From [Streptosporangium] indianense (GTDB lineage: Bacteria > Actinomycetota > Actinomycetes > Streptomycetales > Streptomycetaceae): a stretch of DNA of 64,000 nucleotides. How positions within the stretch are numbered: position 1 is the stretch's first letter; the number at the start of each line of letters is the position of its first letter. Location: positions 27,371 to 91,370 of the forward strand of contig NZ_JAKEIO010000012.1 of the NCBI RefSeq assembly GCF_021474405.1. The letters run 5' to 3'. Made by a program: the position numbers and the translations under genes. Below, in pieces: positions 52,229 to 61,268 of the stretch. The notes under the pieces are model-generated. The model worked only from the letters and a program-made list of their open reading frames with translations, had not been told where the DNA came from and searched no databases.

Positions 52229-54663
52229 GTGCCCCGCGTTCCGCGACGATGCACCGTCCGGCCAGCCGCCCGGACGTGGTGAAGGCCGTACACGGCGCCC
52301 GCTGGTTCACCGGGGCGGCCCTCGCCGTGGGCGCCGTGAACTACGGGTACGCCCTTGTCCTGACCAGGCTGCTGGACGTCGGCTCCTACGCGCGGTTCGT
52401 CGCCGGGCAATGGCTGCTGCTGAGCGCGGCCACCGTGGCGACGGTGACGGTGCCGTGGGTGCTGGCGCAGGCACTGGCCCGTGCCCGGTCGGATGCCGAG
52501 CGGGGCGACGCCGGCCGCTTCGCGGTCATCACGAGCATCGGCGGCGGCCTCGTCATGGGCGGTGTCGTCGCCGCCGTGGCCACCCGGTTCGCGGGGCCCG
52601 CCACGACGCTGGCGCTGGCCCTGAGCACCTTCCTGATCTACATGACGACGGTGACCGCGGGCTGGCTCCAGGGCGTGGAGCGGATGCGGACGCTGTCGCT
52701 GCTGCACGTGGCCGAGGTGCTGGTGAAGATGGCGGTCGGGGTGTTCCTGGTCGTGGCCCTCGGACTGGGCGACACCGGCGCACTGGCGGCCTTCGGGATC
52801 GGCGCCCTGCCGTTCCTGCTGTGGTGGCCGTCGCTGCCCAGCGGCAGCGGACGGCCCTGGCGCAGCGCGTCGGCCAACCGGGACCTGTGGCGGCGGGCCC
52901 TCGGCATCGCCCGGCTGCAGGGGCTGGTGGCGCTCATGGCGGCGGTCGACGTGGTGCTGGTGACGATGCTGCCCACCGAACCCGCGGAAGCGGCGAGTTA
53001 CCAGGCGAGCGTCACCCTCTCGCGCGTGCCGCTGTTCGTGGCCAGCGCGGTGTCCCTGGCGTTCTTCCCCGCCCTGTCCCGACGGCGGGCCGGCAGTCGG
53101 CTCAGCGCCAGCGCCGTACGGATGTACGTCCTGGGGTCCCTGCCGCTCACGGCGACACTGGCCACCGTGCCGGGACCCGTCCTCGGCACGGTCTTCCCGG
53201 CCGACTACAGCTCGATGAGCACCCTGATGGTCTTCACCGCCCTCACCGGGTTCGCCCTCGGAGCGGTCAACCTCGCCGTCACCTTCTCCCAGGCCGTGGA
53301 CGACTACGCGTGCGCGCGCTGGCAGATCGCCGGGCTGGTGGTCTACACGCTCGCGCTGCTGGCGGGCTGGCGCATCGGCGGCGTGCAGGGCATCGCCATC
53401 GGCGGGGCCGCTGGCGCCACCGCCGCGCTCGCCCTACTGCTGGGGCGGCTCGTGCGCCGCCAGGGAACGGCACTCCTCCGGCACACGCCGCTGGTGGAGC
53501 CGCTGCTGCTCACGGCGCTGCTCGTGCTGCTGCGCCCGTTCCCGCTGGTGTGGCTGATCGCCGCGACGGCCATCGGGATCCGGGCCGTGGAGCGATTCCT
53601 GCGGCGGCCGGGAGCGCCGGATCCGGCGGAGGACCAGAACGAGGTCACCACCGAGCCCTCGTCGGCGGATCGGTCCGCCGGCCTCGAAGCGACGACCACC
53701 GAGCAACCGGGCGGAGCAATGACGCATATGAGAACCCACCCTGCCGACGCCGACACCGACACGCAGGAGCGGCCCGACCGTCTGCTCGTGGAGGCCGTCT
53801 GGCGGGACAACCCCCTTCCGGCCGGTGACGCCGCACTGCGTCACGCGCTGCGGATCGCCCGCGACAACCAGGTGGAGGGACGCCTCGCGCGTGCCTACCC
53901 GGGGCAACTGGCGGACGTGGTCACCGAGGTGGACACCGCGAACGAGCTGTTCCGGGAGAACCTGACGGAGGTGACCGGCCGTCTGTACGCCGCCGGCATT
54001 CCCACCGTGCTCATCAAGGCGGACCTGGCCGGCGACTACGTCTACGGCAACTTCGACCTGGTGGTGCCCGACGGATGCTGGGAAGCGGCGTGCGACGTCC
54101 TCGACGGCTGGTACGTCGACCGTGACACGTACTGGCTGGAGCGTTCGACGAAGGTGCTGCTGGAACCGCGCAGCGGCCCGGCGGCCCATCTGCACACCGC
54201 CGTGTCGTGGTTCGGCGTGCCGGTGATGCCCACGAGTCGGCTCTTCGAGCGGGCCGTCCCGTCCGGAGGTGCGTGGCTGGTGCCGTGCCCGGCGGACGAG
54301 CTGCGGATCTGGCTGGCGCACGGCCTGTTCCAGAACCTCACCTTCGATCTGTCGGAGCTGTTCGCGCTGCGGAAGCTCCTGGCGCCGGACGTCGTGGCCG
54401 AGGCCCGGCACGAGGCGGCCGGTGAGGGCTGGGCGGCCGGGGGCGACCGGGCCCTGGCCGTGGCGGTCGGGGCGATGCGCCGGCTGGACGAGGGCGCGCC
54501 GGTCAGGCTGCCGGTGCCGCTCCCGGTGGGCGCGTCCCTGCGCGTGGGCACGGTGCACGCGCTGCACCTGCTGCGGCACGGACGGGCCCGGGTCGCGGCG
54601 CGTGAGGCCGCCCTGCGGGTGCCGCTCGTGGTCGCCAAGAGGCGAAGGATGCTCCAGTCATGA
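52225..54663 (+). CDS. Fusion of a Wzx-like flippase and a nucleotidyltransferase-like domain
   Basis: 812 residues. Residues 20-475 contain 12-14 hydrophobic segments in the polysaccharide flippase (MATE/Wzx) pattern: VGAVNYGYALVLTRLLDV, VTAGWLQGVERM and PGPVLGTVFPADYSSM. A polar linker (about 475-510) leads to a soluble 300-residue domain with TVLIKADLAGDYVYGNFDLV, the DxD-like strand of the large nucleotidyltransferase family seen in polysaccharide loci (NTP_transf_5-like). ATG codons at 53719 and 53728, with GGAG just before, lie in the linker and could give a free second domain. Predicted to move the lipid-linked glycan across the membrane; the C-domain's role is unknown. Confidence 0.8.
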   Translation: MSAPRSATMHRPASRPDVVKAVHGARWFTGAALAVGAVNYGYALVLTRLLDVGSYARFVAGQWLLLSAATVATVTVPWVLAQALARARSDAERGDAGRFAVITSIGGGLVMGGVVAAVATRFAGPATTLALALSTFLIYMTTVTAGWLQGVERMRTLSLLHVAEVLVKMAVGVFLVVALGLGDTGALAAFGIGALPFLLWWPSLPSGSGRPWRSASANRDLWRRALGIARLQGLVALMAAVDVVLVTMLPTEPAEAASYQASVTLSRVPLFVASAVSLAFFPALSRRRAGSRLSASAVRMYVLGSLPLTATLATVPGPVLGTVFPADYSSMSTLMVFTALTGFALGAVNLAVTFSQAVDDYACARWQIAGLVVYTLALLAGWRIGGVQGIAIGGAAGATAALALLLGRLVRRQGTALLRHTPLVEPLLLTALLVLLRPFPLVWLIAATAIGIRAVERFLRRPGAPDPAEDQNEVTTEPSSADRSAGLEATTTEQPGGAMTHMRTHPADADTDTQERPDRLLVEAVWRDNPLPAGDAALRHALRIARDNQVEGRLARAYPGQLADVVTEVDTANELFRENLTEVTGRLYAAGIPTVLIKADLAGDYVYGNFDLVVPDGCWEAACDVLDGWYVDRDTYWLERSTKVLLEPRSGPAAHLHTAVSWFGVPVMPTSRLFERAVPSGGAWLVPCPADELRIWLAHGLFQNLTFDLSELFALRKLLAPDVVAEARHEAAGEGWAAGGDRALAVAVGAMRRLDEGAPVRLPVPLPVGASLRVGTVHALHLLRHGRARVAAREAALRVPLVVAKRRRMLQS

Positions 54664-56465
54664 CACAGCGCCCCCTGCTGGTCTGTGTGTCCGGACCGGA
54701 CGGCGCCGGCAAGTCGTCGCTGGTCTCGCGGATGACGACGGACCTGCGTGCACACGGGTACGCGGTGACGACCCGGTACTGCTACGGCTGCGTCGTCTGC
54801 CGGCGCCTGCCCCAGCGCATGCGGTCGCGGTTCACCGCGTCCCCCGGGAAGCCCGGGTCGCCTTGCTCGGGCATCGGCGCGTGGGTGGGCCGGATGCACG
54901 GCTGGGTGGACGCGGCAGCACTCGCCGCGGGTCTCACGCGGGCGAGGGGCCGGGCGCGTCTTGCCTCCCGGGGGCGGCCGGCCGCCGTGGTGACCGACCG
55001 TGGTCCGCTCGACGGGCTCGTCAAGATCGACCCCGCTCCCGGCTCGCGGCTGGTGGCCGCCTTCGCACGGCTGGCGAGGACGTACCAGGTCAACCTGCTT
55101 CTGGACGCGGAGCCGGCGGTGCTGGCGGAGCGCGACGGCGAGTACCCGAGCAGCGCCCTGGCGAACTGCCGGGACCGCTACCGCCAGTGGGCCGCCCGGC
55201 TGCCGTCCGTGCGCCTCGTGGACGCCGCCGCGTCGCCCGACGCGGTCGCGGCCGAGGCCCTGACGTGGGTGCCGGCGTCGCGAGTTCCTCCGTCGCCTCC
55301 CGGCGGCGGGCAGCATGTGGTGATCTCGACCTTCGACGACCTGCGCAATCCGCACTACCACGGCGGCGGCGCGCTGCTCGTGGACAAGGTCGCCCGGCGC
55401 CTCGCCGAGGACCACCGGGTCACAGTCGTCACGGTGGCGGCGCGCGGCGGCGCGGAGATCCGTGACGGCGTGCGCTACCACCGGCTGCCGCTCGGCTGGG
55501 CCGGACCACGCCTCGGACAGCTCCTGTACCACGCGGTACTGCCGGTCACGGCCCGCAGGCTGCCGCACGATGTGTGGCTGGAGAGCTTCACACCGCCGTT
55601 CTCCACGGGGTTCCTGCCTTTGTTCTCCCGCGGCCGGGTGGTAGGGCTGGCCCAGTCGCTCAGCGGGGCGGCGATGTCCCGCCGCTATCACCTGCCGTTC
55701 GCCCTCGTCGAGCGGTTCGGACTGCGGTTCTACGAGGACGTCGTCACCCTGAACGAGGCCGACACCGCGACGGTGCGGCGCCACTCCCCACGGGCCGCCA
55801 CGCACGTCATCCACAACGGCGTCGACCAGCCGCCCGTCGCCCCCCGGCGCATCGGCGAGGGCGACTACATCGCCTTCCTGGGGCGGGTGGAGGTCCAGGG
55901 GAAGGGGCTGGACCTCCTGCTGGCCGCCCACGCCGCCGCCGCGCCGTCGATGCCGCTGCTGCTGGCCGGCGCGGGCACCCGTGATGAGGAGGCCGGGCTC
56001 GCCAAGCTGATCGCCGCGACCGGCGCCGACGCCCGCTGGGTGGGCGAGGTGTCGGGGGCCGGGAAGCAGCGGTTCCTGGAGGACTGCGCCTTCCTGGTGC
56101 TGCCGTCCCGCAGCGAGTCCTTCGGACTCGTGGCGCTGGAGGCCATGGCGTACGGCAAGCCGGTGCTGCACTTCGATCTGCCCACTCTGCGGTGGATGGA
56201 CGGAGGTGACATCGCCGTCCCCGCCTTCGACGTGGACGCCCTGGCACGGCAGATGCGGGATCTCGCCGCGGACGAGCCGACACGCCGCCGGCTGGGACGC
56301 ACGGCGTACCGGACCGCGCAGTGCTTCTCGTGGGAGCGGACGACGGGTCAGTACCTGGCACTCGTCCAGCGGCTGCTGGGCAGGCCCGGTCCGCCCACTG
56401 GTACCGGGGCGGCCACCCGGGAAGCGACGCGGGAAGGGGCAGGGTCATGGCAGCGGATCCACTGA
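54660..56465 (+). CDS. Fusion of a thymidylate-kinase-like P-loop domain and a GT4 glycosyltransferase
   Basis: 601 residues. Residues 1-205 are a nucleotide-kinase fold: P-loop SGPDGAGKSS at 11-20, a DR motif in VVTDRGPLDGL at 112-121, and VNLLLDAEPAVLAERDG. A Pro/Gly-rich linker (206-217) follows, then a GT4 domain with NPHYHGGGALLVDKVARRL, YIAFLGRVEVQGKGLDLLL and LPSRSESFGLVALEAMAYG. The first domain may phosphorylate a sugar or nucleoside rather than TMP. It overlaps the neighbours at both ends (4 and 19 bases). Confidence 0.85.
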   Translation: MTQRPLLVCVSGPDGAGKSSLVSRMTTDLRAHGYAVTTRYCYGCVVCRRLPQRMRSRFTASPGKPGSPCSGIGAWVGRMHGWVDAAALAAGLTRARGRARLASRGRPAAVVTDRGPLDGLVKIDPAPGSRLVAAFARLARTYQVNLLLDAEPAVLAERDGEYPSSALANCRDRYRQWAARLPSVRLVDAAASPDAVAAEALTWVPASRVPPSPPGGGQHVVISTFDDLRNPHYHGGGALLVDKVARRLAEDHRVTVVTVAARGGAEIRDGVRYHRLPLGWAGPRLGQLLYHAVLPVTARRLPHDVWLESFTPPFSTGFLPLFSRGRVVGLAQSLSGAAMSRRYHLPFALVERFGLRFYEDVVTLNEADTATVRRHSPRAATHVIHNGVDQPPVAPRRIGEGDYIAFLGRVEVQGKGLDLLLAAHAAAAPSMPLLLAGAGTRDEEAGLAKLIAATGADARWVGEVSGAGKQRFLEDCAFLVLPSRSESFGLVALEAMAYGKPVLHFDLPTLRWMDGGDIAVPAFDVDALARQMRDLAADEPTRRRLGRTAYRTAQCFSWERTTGQYLALVQRLLGRPGPPTGTGAATREATREGAGSWQRIH

Positions 56466-57271
56466 CCACCGCGATCGACGCGGGCACACCGCTCGTCGTG
56501 CTCTCCCCGCACCTCGACGACGCGGTCCTGTCCTGCGGTGGGTTGATGTCGCACGCCGCCGGGCGCACCGACGTGCGGGTCGTGACGTTCTTCACAGAGG
56601 CCGACGCCCCGCCGTACACCCTTTCCGGGCGGCGGTACCTGCGGCAGGTGGGCCGGCGCGACGCCGATCGCCTGTACCGGGAACGGCGTGCGGAGGACCG
56701 CGAGGTGATGGAACGGCTCGGAGTGGACTGGCATCACCTCGGACTGAGCGACTGCTTGTTCCGCCGTAAGCCCGGAGCGTCCGGCGGGCGAAACGGCTGG
56801 GTGAGTCATGTGTTGCCCGAGTCCTCCTACATCTATCCCACCTACCGGCTGCACATCGCCACAGGCCGGATCTCCCCGCACGACACCTACACGCTGGGCC
56901 GGGTACGGGCGTCGCTGGAACAGCTGGCGTCGCCTGCGCATACCGTCCTGCTGGCCCCCTCCGGCGTGGGCGGACACGTGGACCACGTACTGGTGCGGAC
57001 CGCCGCAGAGCTCAGTGGCCGACCGGTGGTCTACTACAGCGACTTCCCCTACAACCAGCAGCACCGCCCCGACCTCGGCTTCGTCGAGCGCAATGCGCTG
57101 GTCGAGGTGGAGTGGTCACGGCAGCTCGCCGCCAAGGTGGAGCTGGTGCGCGGGTATCGCTCACAGGCGGACGCGCTCTTCCCCAAAGGCGCCCTCCCCC
57201 TGGTGCCGGAGATCTATCTGTTCCCGGACAGCGCCCGGGCGAGCTACGGCCCAGTAGGAGATGCCCGATGA
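56447..57271 (+). CDS. PIG-L family N-acetyl sugar deacetylase
   Basis: 274 residues from ATG 56447. The zinc site is visible as PHLDDAVLSCGG near the N-terminus and GVGGHVDHVLVRTAA later, matching the (A/S)PHxDD and HxxH pattern of LmbE-like enzymes such as MshB and GlcNAc-PI deacetylase. It should remove an acetyl group from an N-acetylamino sugar in the glycan or its lipid-linked precursor. It overlaps the preceding fusion gene by 19 bases and the next gene by 4. Confidence 0.9.
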   Translation: MAADPLTTAIDAGTPLVVLSPHLDDAVLSCGGLMSHAAGRTDVRVVTFFTEADAPPYTLSGRRYLRQVGRRDADRLYRERRAEDREVMERLGVDWHHLGLSDCLFRRKPGASGGRNGWVSHVLPESSYIYPTYRLHIATGRISPHDTYTLGRVRASLEQLASPAHTVLLAPSGVGGHVDHVLVRTAAELSGRPVVYYSDFPYNQQHRPDLGFVERNALVEVEWSRQLAAKVELVRGYRSQADALFPKGALPLVPEIYLFPDSARASYGPVGDAR

Positions 57272-58845
57272 TGACCACCATGAGCAAGGCGATCCCGGTG
57301 TCGGTGGCGCGGCTTCGGGCGTGGCGCGTGGGCAGGCTCTGGATGGCGGCCGGCTCGGCCGCTCTGCTCACCGGCCTTGTTCGCGTGCTCGGGTTCGGCC
57401 GTTCGGCGGACGTGTGGGTCGACGAGGTCTACTACTGGCACATCGGTCACTCCGTCGAGGCCGGGGGCTTTCCCCGGTACCAAGGTGACCTGTTCTTCCT
57501 GCACCCACCCGGCTTCTTCTATCTCGAGGGCACCTGGGAGCGGCTCTTCGGCTGGCGTCCGGACGTCATCTCCGGGGTGTACGAGATGCGTCTGCTCAAC
57601 GCACTGCTGGCCAGTGTCACCGTCGTGGTCCTGGTGCTGCTGGTGGCGCGCCTCACCAAGTCCACATGGGCCGCGGTCGCGGTGGGCCTGGTCTTCGCCC
57701 TCGATCCGTTCGTCCTGCGGCTCAACCAACGCGTCCTCATAGAAACGTCGATGATGCTCTGGCTGCTGCTGGGCTACCTGGTACTGCTGCCGTTGGCGGA
57801 ACGGCATCCACCGGCCAGAGCTTACCGGCGCGCCGCCGCAGGCGGCCTCCTCTTCGGCCTGGCCGTCCTGACGAAGGACGTGGCGGCCCTCATCACCGTG
57901 CTGCCGCTGCTCGTCGCGTCCGTGTTCGCCTGGCCACTGCGGCGGCGGTCCCTGTCCTTGCTCGCCGCGGGCTGCGCCACCCTGCCGTACGCGATCTACG
58001 TCGGCGTCGTGGCGTCGGCGGGCCATTTCGACGTCTTCTGGATGGTGAAGACCCTGGGCATCAAACGGCTGCTGGGCCAGGTCCAGGCGACCGGATTCAA
58101 CTCGCGTGGCTCACCACCCCTCTCCGAGCGCATCGTCGAGGAGCTGACCAACTTCGGAACCACGTATGTGCTGCTCGCCCTTGGCATCCCTGCCCTGGTG
58201 ATGCTGCTGCGTCGCGGTGGTCCAGCGCAGCGCCTCATGGCAATCTGGTACATTTCGGCAGCTTTCGCCACCGCCTACGCCGTCCTGAAGGGCACGCTGG
58301 AGGAGCAGGTGACGTACTTGCTGCTCGTCCCGACGATGGTGATCGTGGCGATGGCGGCCGTACAGCTGCACGAACGGCGGACCAAGCGGCGCCGGGCCGT
58401 CTCCTTCCCCGTCGCCGGAATGGTCCTGACGCTGGTGCTGGCCCTGGCATGGTCGTCGGTCGCATACGCACGGAGCAGGGCGCAGCCGGACGACGGTTAC
58501 GCGCAGATGCGGCATTACATGATCGAACACCTCCCCGCGGGCAGTCCGGTCATCTCCACGAGCAGCTCGGTGGACCTGATCCTGGACGACCGCTATCGCA
58601 TCGGCCAGTGGCTCAAGCCCCAGGACCGGGCAAGGGCGAAGGTGTCGTACCTGGTGGTGCCGTGGCGGTTGGTCGAGCAGGGCTACTCCTGGTTCACCCC
58701 GCGACAGGTGCACAGCCTCACCCGGCAGGGTGCGCTGCTCTTCTCCTTCAACGGCCGCACGTACGGCACGGTCGCGGTGTACCTGCTGCCGGTGCCGCCC
58801 TCGCAGCCGCCGGGGGCCGGGAACGCGGGTGGTGGCGGTGGCTAG
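57268..58845 (+). CDS. Membrane glycosyltransferase, GT39/ArnT-like
   Basis: 525 residues with about 10 hydrophobic segments. The first extracytoplasmic loop holds DVWVDEVYYWHIG, where the Asp-Glu pair corresponds to the conserved acidic residues of PMT/ArnT-type transferases, and LFFLHPPGFFYLEG. These enzymes take sugars from polyprenyl-phosphate donors on the outer face. The donor could be made by the GT2 product at 50006. A 100-residue soluble tail follows the last helix. Start at the first of two adjacent ATGs overlapping the PIG-L stop. Confidence 0.85.
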   Translation: MMTTMSKAIPVSVARLRAWRVGRLWMAAGSAALLTGLVRVLGFGRSADVWVDEVYYWHIGHSVEAGGFPRYQGDLFFLHPPGFFYLEGTWERLFGWRPDVISGVYEMRLLNALLASVTVVVLVLLVARLTKSTWAAVAVGLVFALDPFVLRLNQRVLIETSMMLWLLLGYLVLLPLAERHPPARAYRRAAAGGLLFGLAVLTKDVAALITVLPLLVASVFAWPLRRRSLSLLAAGCATLPYAIYVGVVASAGHFDVFWMVKTLGIKRLLGQVQATGFNSRGSPPLSERIVEELTNFGTTYVLLALGIPALVMLLRRGGPAQRLMAIWYISAAFATAYAVLKGTLEEQVTYLLLVPTMVIVAMAAVQLHERRTKRRRAVSFPVAGMVLTLVLALAWSSVAYARSRAQPDDGYAQMRHYMIEHLPAGSPVISTSSSVDLILDDRYRIGQWLKPQDRARAKVSYLVVPWRLVEQGYSWFTPRQVHSLTRQGALLFSFNGRTYGTVAVYLLPVPPSQPPGAGNAGGGGG

Positions 58846-59932
58846 CCGGCCGGCGCGGCGCCGGGTGCTGCTCTTCACCAGCGGTCCCTGCGAGGGCGGG
58901 GCGGGAGCAGACACCCAGCTGGCCGCGTCGATCGCCGACAGCATGCCGGACCGGGACTTCCTCTGGTTCACACGGTGGCCGTCGCACGGGCCGCCCGGGG
59001 TGGCACGTGGCAAGGGCATCCCCATCGTGTCGCGGGACGGCGTCCCGCGCGTTCCGGAGCGGCTTCAGGCGGCCCTGGCCGGCGGCGTCCTCGCGCGTCG
59101 TACGGATCTGGTGCACGCGGTCCTGACGATCGGAGGGACGTACCCGTTGTTCTCCCGGCTGCGGCGGGGCCTGCTCGGTGGCGTTCCGGTCATCCACACG
59201 GTGCCCGGGGTGATGGATACCCGCCTGCTGGAGCGGGCGCGGCCGCTGGGGGCGACGGTCGCCCTGTCGGAGGCGACGGCCGGGCAACTGCGCGGGGCCG
59301 GATTCGGGGACGTCCGGGTGATTCCGCCGACGATCCCGCTGGATCGCTGGCCGTGGCAGCCGCGCGCCCGGGGCATCCCCATCGTGCTGTTCGCCGGGCA
59401 CCATGACGCGCAGGGCGGCGCGCGCGAGGCGATCGCCGCCGCCGCGGAAGCACACCGCTCGGGGGCGCGGTTCCGTCTGGTGCTGGCCATGCGGGGCCGG
59501 CCGGGGCAGGACGTGCGCGCGATGGAGGCGGAGCTGCGGGCTCTGACCGCCGCGGAAGGGCTTCCCGAGGTCGAGATCCGCGGCCATGTCCCCGACATGC
59601 CGGGGCTGCTGTCGGCGACGGATGTTCTTCTTTTTCCGCCGCGGGCGCTCTACGGGAAGGCGGACGTCCCCTTCGTCGTCCTGGAGGCGCTGGCCGTGGG
59701 CCGCCCCGTGATCCTCAGCGACCTTCCGCAGTTCGCCGCGCTGGGTGACGCGGGGCTGCGTGCTCCCGTCGGGGACCGGTTGCGGACGGGCGAGCTGCTG
59801 ACCCGGCTCCTCGCGGAACCGCAGCGCTGGGAGATGCTCGCACGGCGTGGACGTGCCACGGTTGAAGAGCGGTTCGGGCCCGATGGCTTCCGAGCACAGT
59901 ACGAGCGTCTGTACCAGGAGGTCGTGGCATGA
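58829..59932 (+). CDS. Glycosyltransferase family 4 (GT-B)
   Basis: About 367 residues. GT-B features: LLFTSGPCEGGAGADTQLA at the N-terminus, HTVPGVMDTRLLERA, IVLFAGHHDAQGGAREAI, and PFVVLEALAVGRPVILSD for the nucleotide-sugar site. GTG 58829, 58832 and 58838 are all possible starts overlapping the previous gene. The linker Gly-rich acceptor loop (GAGAD) suggests an unusual acceptor. Its stop overlaps the next start as ATGA. Confidence 0.88.
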   Translation: MVAVASRPARRRVLLFTSGPCEGGAGADTQLAASIADSMPDRDFLWFTRWPSHGPPGVARGKGIPIVSRDGVPRVPERLQAALAGGVLARRTDLVHAVLTIGGTYPLFSRLRRGLLGGVPVIHTVPGVMDTRLLERARPLGATVALSEATAGQLRGAGFGDVRVIPPTIPLDRWPWQPRARGIPIVLFAGHHDAQGGAREAIAAAAEAHRSGARFRLVLAMRGRPGQDVRAMEAELRALTAAEGLPEVEIRGHVPDMPGLLSATDVLLFPPRALYGKADVPFVVLEALAVGRPVILSDLPQFAALGDAGLRAPVGDRLRTGELLTRLLAEPQRWEMLARRGRATVEERFGPDGFRAQYERLYQEVVA

Positions 59933-61245
59933 CAACGTCACGGCGGGGAGCAGTCCGCCGCGCGGTCCGTCAGGCAGCCCTCTACCGGAAGCACATCGGC
60001 GTCGTCGCGGCCGCTCTCCTCATCATGGCGTGCGTCCGAGTCCCCCAGGATGACAAGGGCCACTATTTCGGGACCCTGCAGACCAGCCCGCACCGCGCGA
60101 GCGTGGAGCGGAGCAAGGGCATCGCCGTCGCCCATCTGCAGATCTACTGGAACAAGTACGAACCCCGGGAAGGGGTCTATTCCTATCGTTACGTCGACAG
60201 CGTCAAACGCGCTCTGGGCCGGTTCCAGCGGTCGGGGTCGCTCGTGGAGGTGAGCCTCGGCCTCAACCACGCGCCGAGCTGGCTCTTCGAGAAGTATCCC
60301 GAAGCCGCCTATGTGAACCAGCATGGAGACCATCTCACGGAAACCCCCAACATGGTCTTCAGCCAGACCGTGCGCGAAAAGGCTCAGCGTTATATCAATG
60401 CGGTGGCCCGGGACATCGGGCTGGAGCACTTCTGGGGGATCCGGGTCGTCGTGAACGACACCGGCGAGTTCAGCTATCCCGCGGGAGACACCGACCGCCC
60501 CGGTCACACCTACTACTGGGCGTACGACGTGAATGCCCAGAGGCAAGCCGGGGCGGGACGACCGTCCACCGTCCCCGCGAACCCGTTTCCGGGCTGGAAA
60601 CCGGGAGAGCGCGACTACCGGGGAAAGGAATTCACCGAAGCCCAGGTCCGGAAGTGGTACGACTGGTATCTACGGGCCCTGTCCGATGCCGTGAACTGGC
60701 AGATCGGCGTCTATAAGTCGCTGCGCTACCACGGGTTCCTGAAAATCCTGATACCGGGCCGCGGCTATTTTCCGCAGGACTACCACCGCGCCGTCTCCAG
60801 CCGTCTGGACCAGAGGGACGAGAACCGGCTGATCGCCCTCGGGGTGGGTTACTACAGGCTCCTCGGCCAGATCCACCACCGCCGGAACGTGCAGATCGTG
60901 CCGACCTCGCTCGTGGACGGCACGGGAAAGCCGAAGAACAACGGCTGCGACCCCGACGACCGCCGGGTGAACGTGCTGGACCCGCCCCTCCGCGTTCCGG
61001 AGACATGGTCGTCGATGCGCTGGATCAGCCGTGTCGCGCGGTACTACCACTTCTCCCTGCTGAGCGGTGAAAGCGCCGGAAACCAGGTGAGTCCCTACTA
61101 TCCCGGAGTCATGAACGACGCCGCGCACCAGATGAAGACCTGTGGACTGCAGGGCCTGATGTGGGCGTTCGACCCCAACCTCTACGACGGCACTCCGGGT
61201 TCGTCACTGGCGGACTACGCCGCGGTGATCTCGCGGTACAACTGA
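59929..61245 (+). CDS. Exported TIM-barrel glycosidase-like protein
   Basis: 438 residues. A basic N-terminus (RRGAVRRAVRQAALYRKH) is followed by the hydrophobic VVAAALLIMAC, a signal anchor or a poor lipobox, so it probably acts outside the membrane. The body looks like a GH42/GH5-type (beta/alpha)8 barrel: VAHLQIYWNKYEPREGVYSY, EVSLGLNHAPSWL, and VVNDTGEFSYP with a candidate catalytic Glu. Family not certain. Codon usage between 60300 and 61100 is less GC-biased than in the neighbours, hinting at separate acquisition. A glycan-trimming or polymerase-associated role fits the operon. Confidence 0.65.
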   Translation: MTTSRRGAVRRAVRQAALYRKHIGVVAAALLIMACVRVPQDDKGHYFGTLQTSPHRASVERSKGIAVAHLQIYWNKYEPREGVYSYRYVDSVKRALGRFQRSGSLVEVSLGLNHAPSWLFEKYPEAAYVNQHGDHLTETPNMVFSQTVREKAQRYINAVARDIGLEHFWGIRVVVNDTGEFSYPAGDTDRPGHTYYWAYDVNAQRQAGAGRPSTVPANPFPGWKPGERDYRGKEFTEAQVRKWYDWYLRALSDAVNWQIGVYKSLRYHGFLKILIPGRGYFPQDYHRAVSSRLDQRDENRLIALGVGYYRLLGQIHHRRNVQIVPTSLVDGTGKPKNNGCDPDDRRVNVLDPPLRVPETWSSMRWISRVARYYHFSLLSGESAGNQVSPYYPGVMNDAAHQMKTCGLQGLMWAFDPNLYDGTPGSSLADYAAVISRYN

Positions 61246-61268
61246 CCGGCACAACTGAGGTGAGTCCG

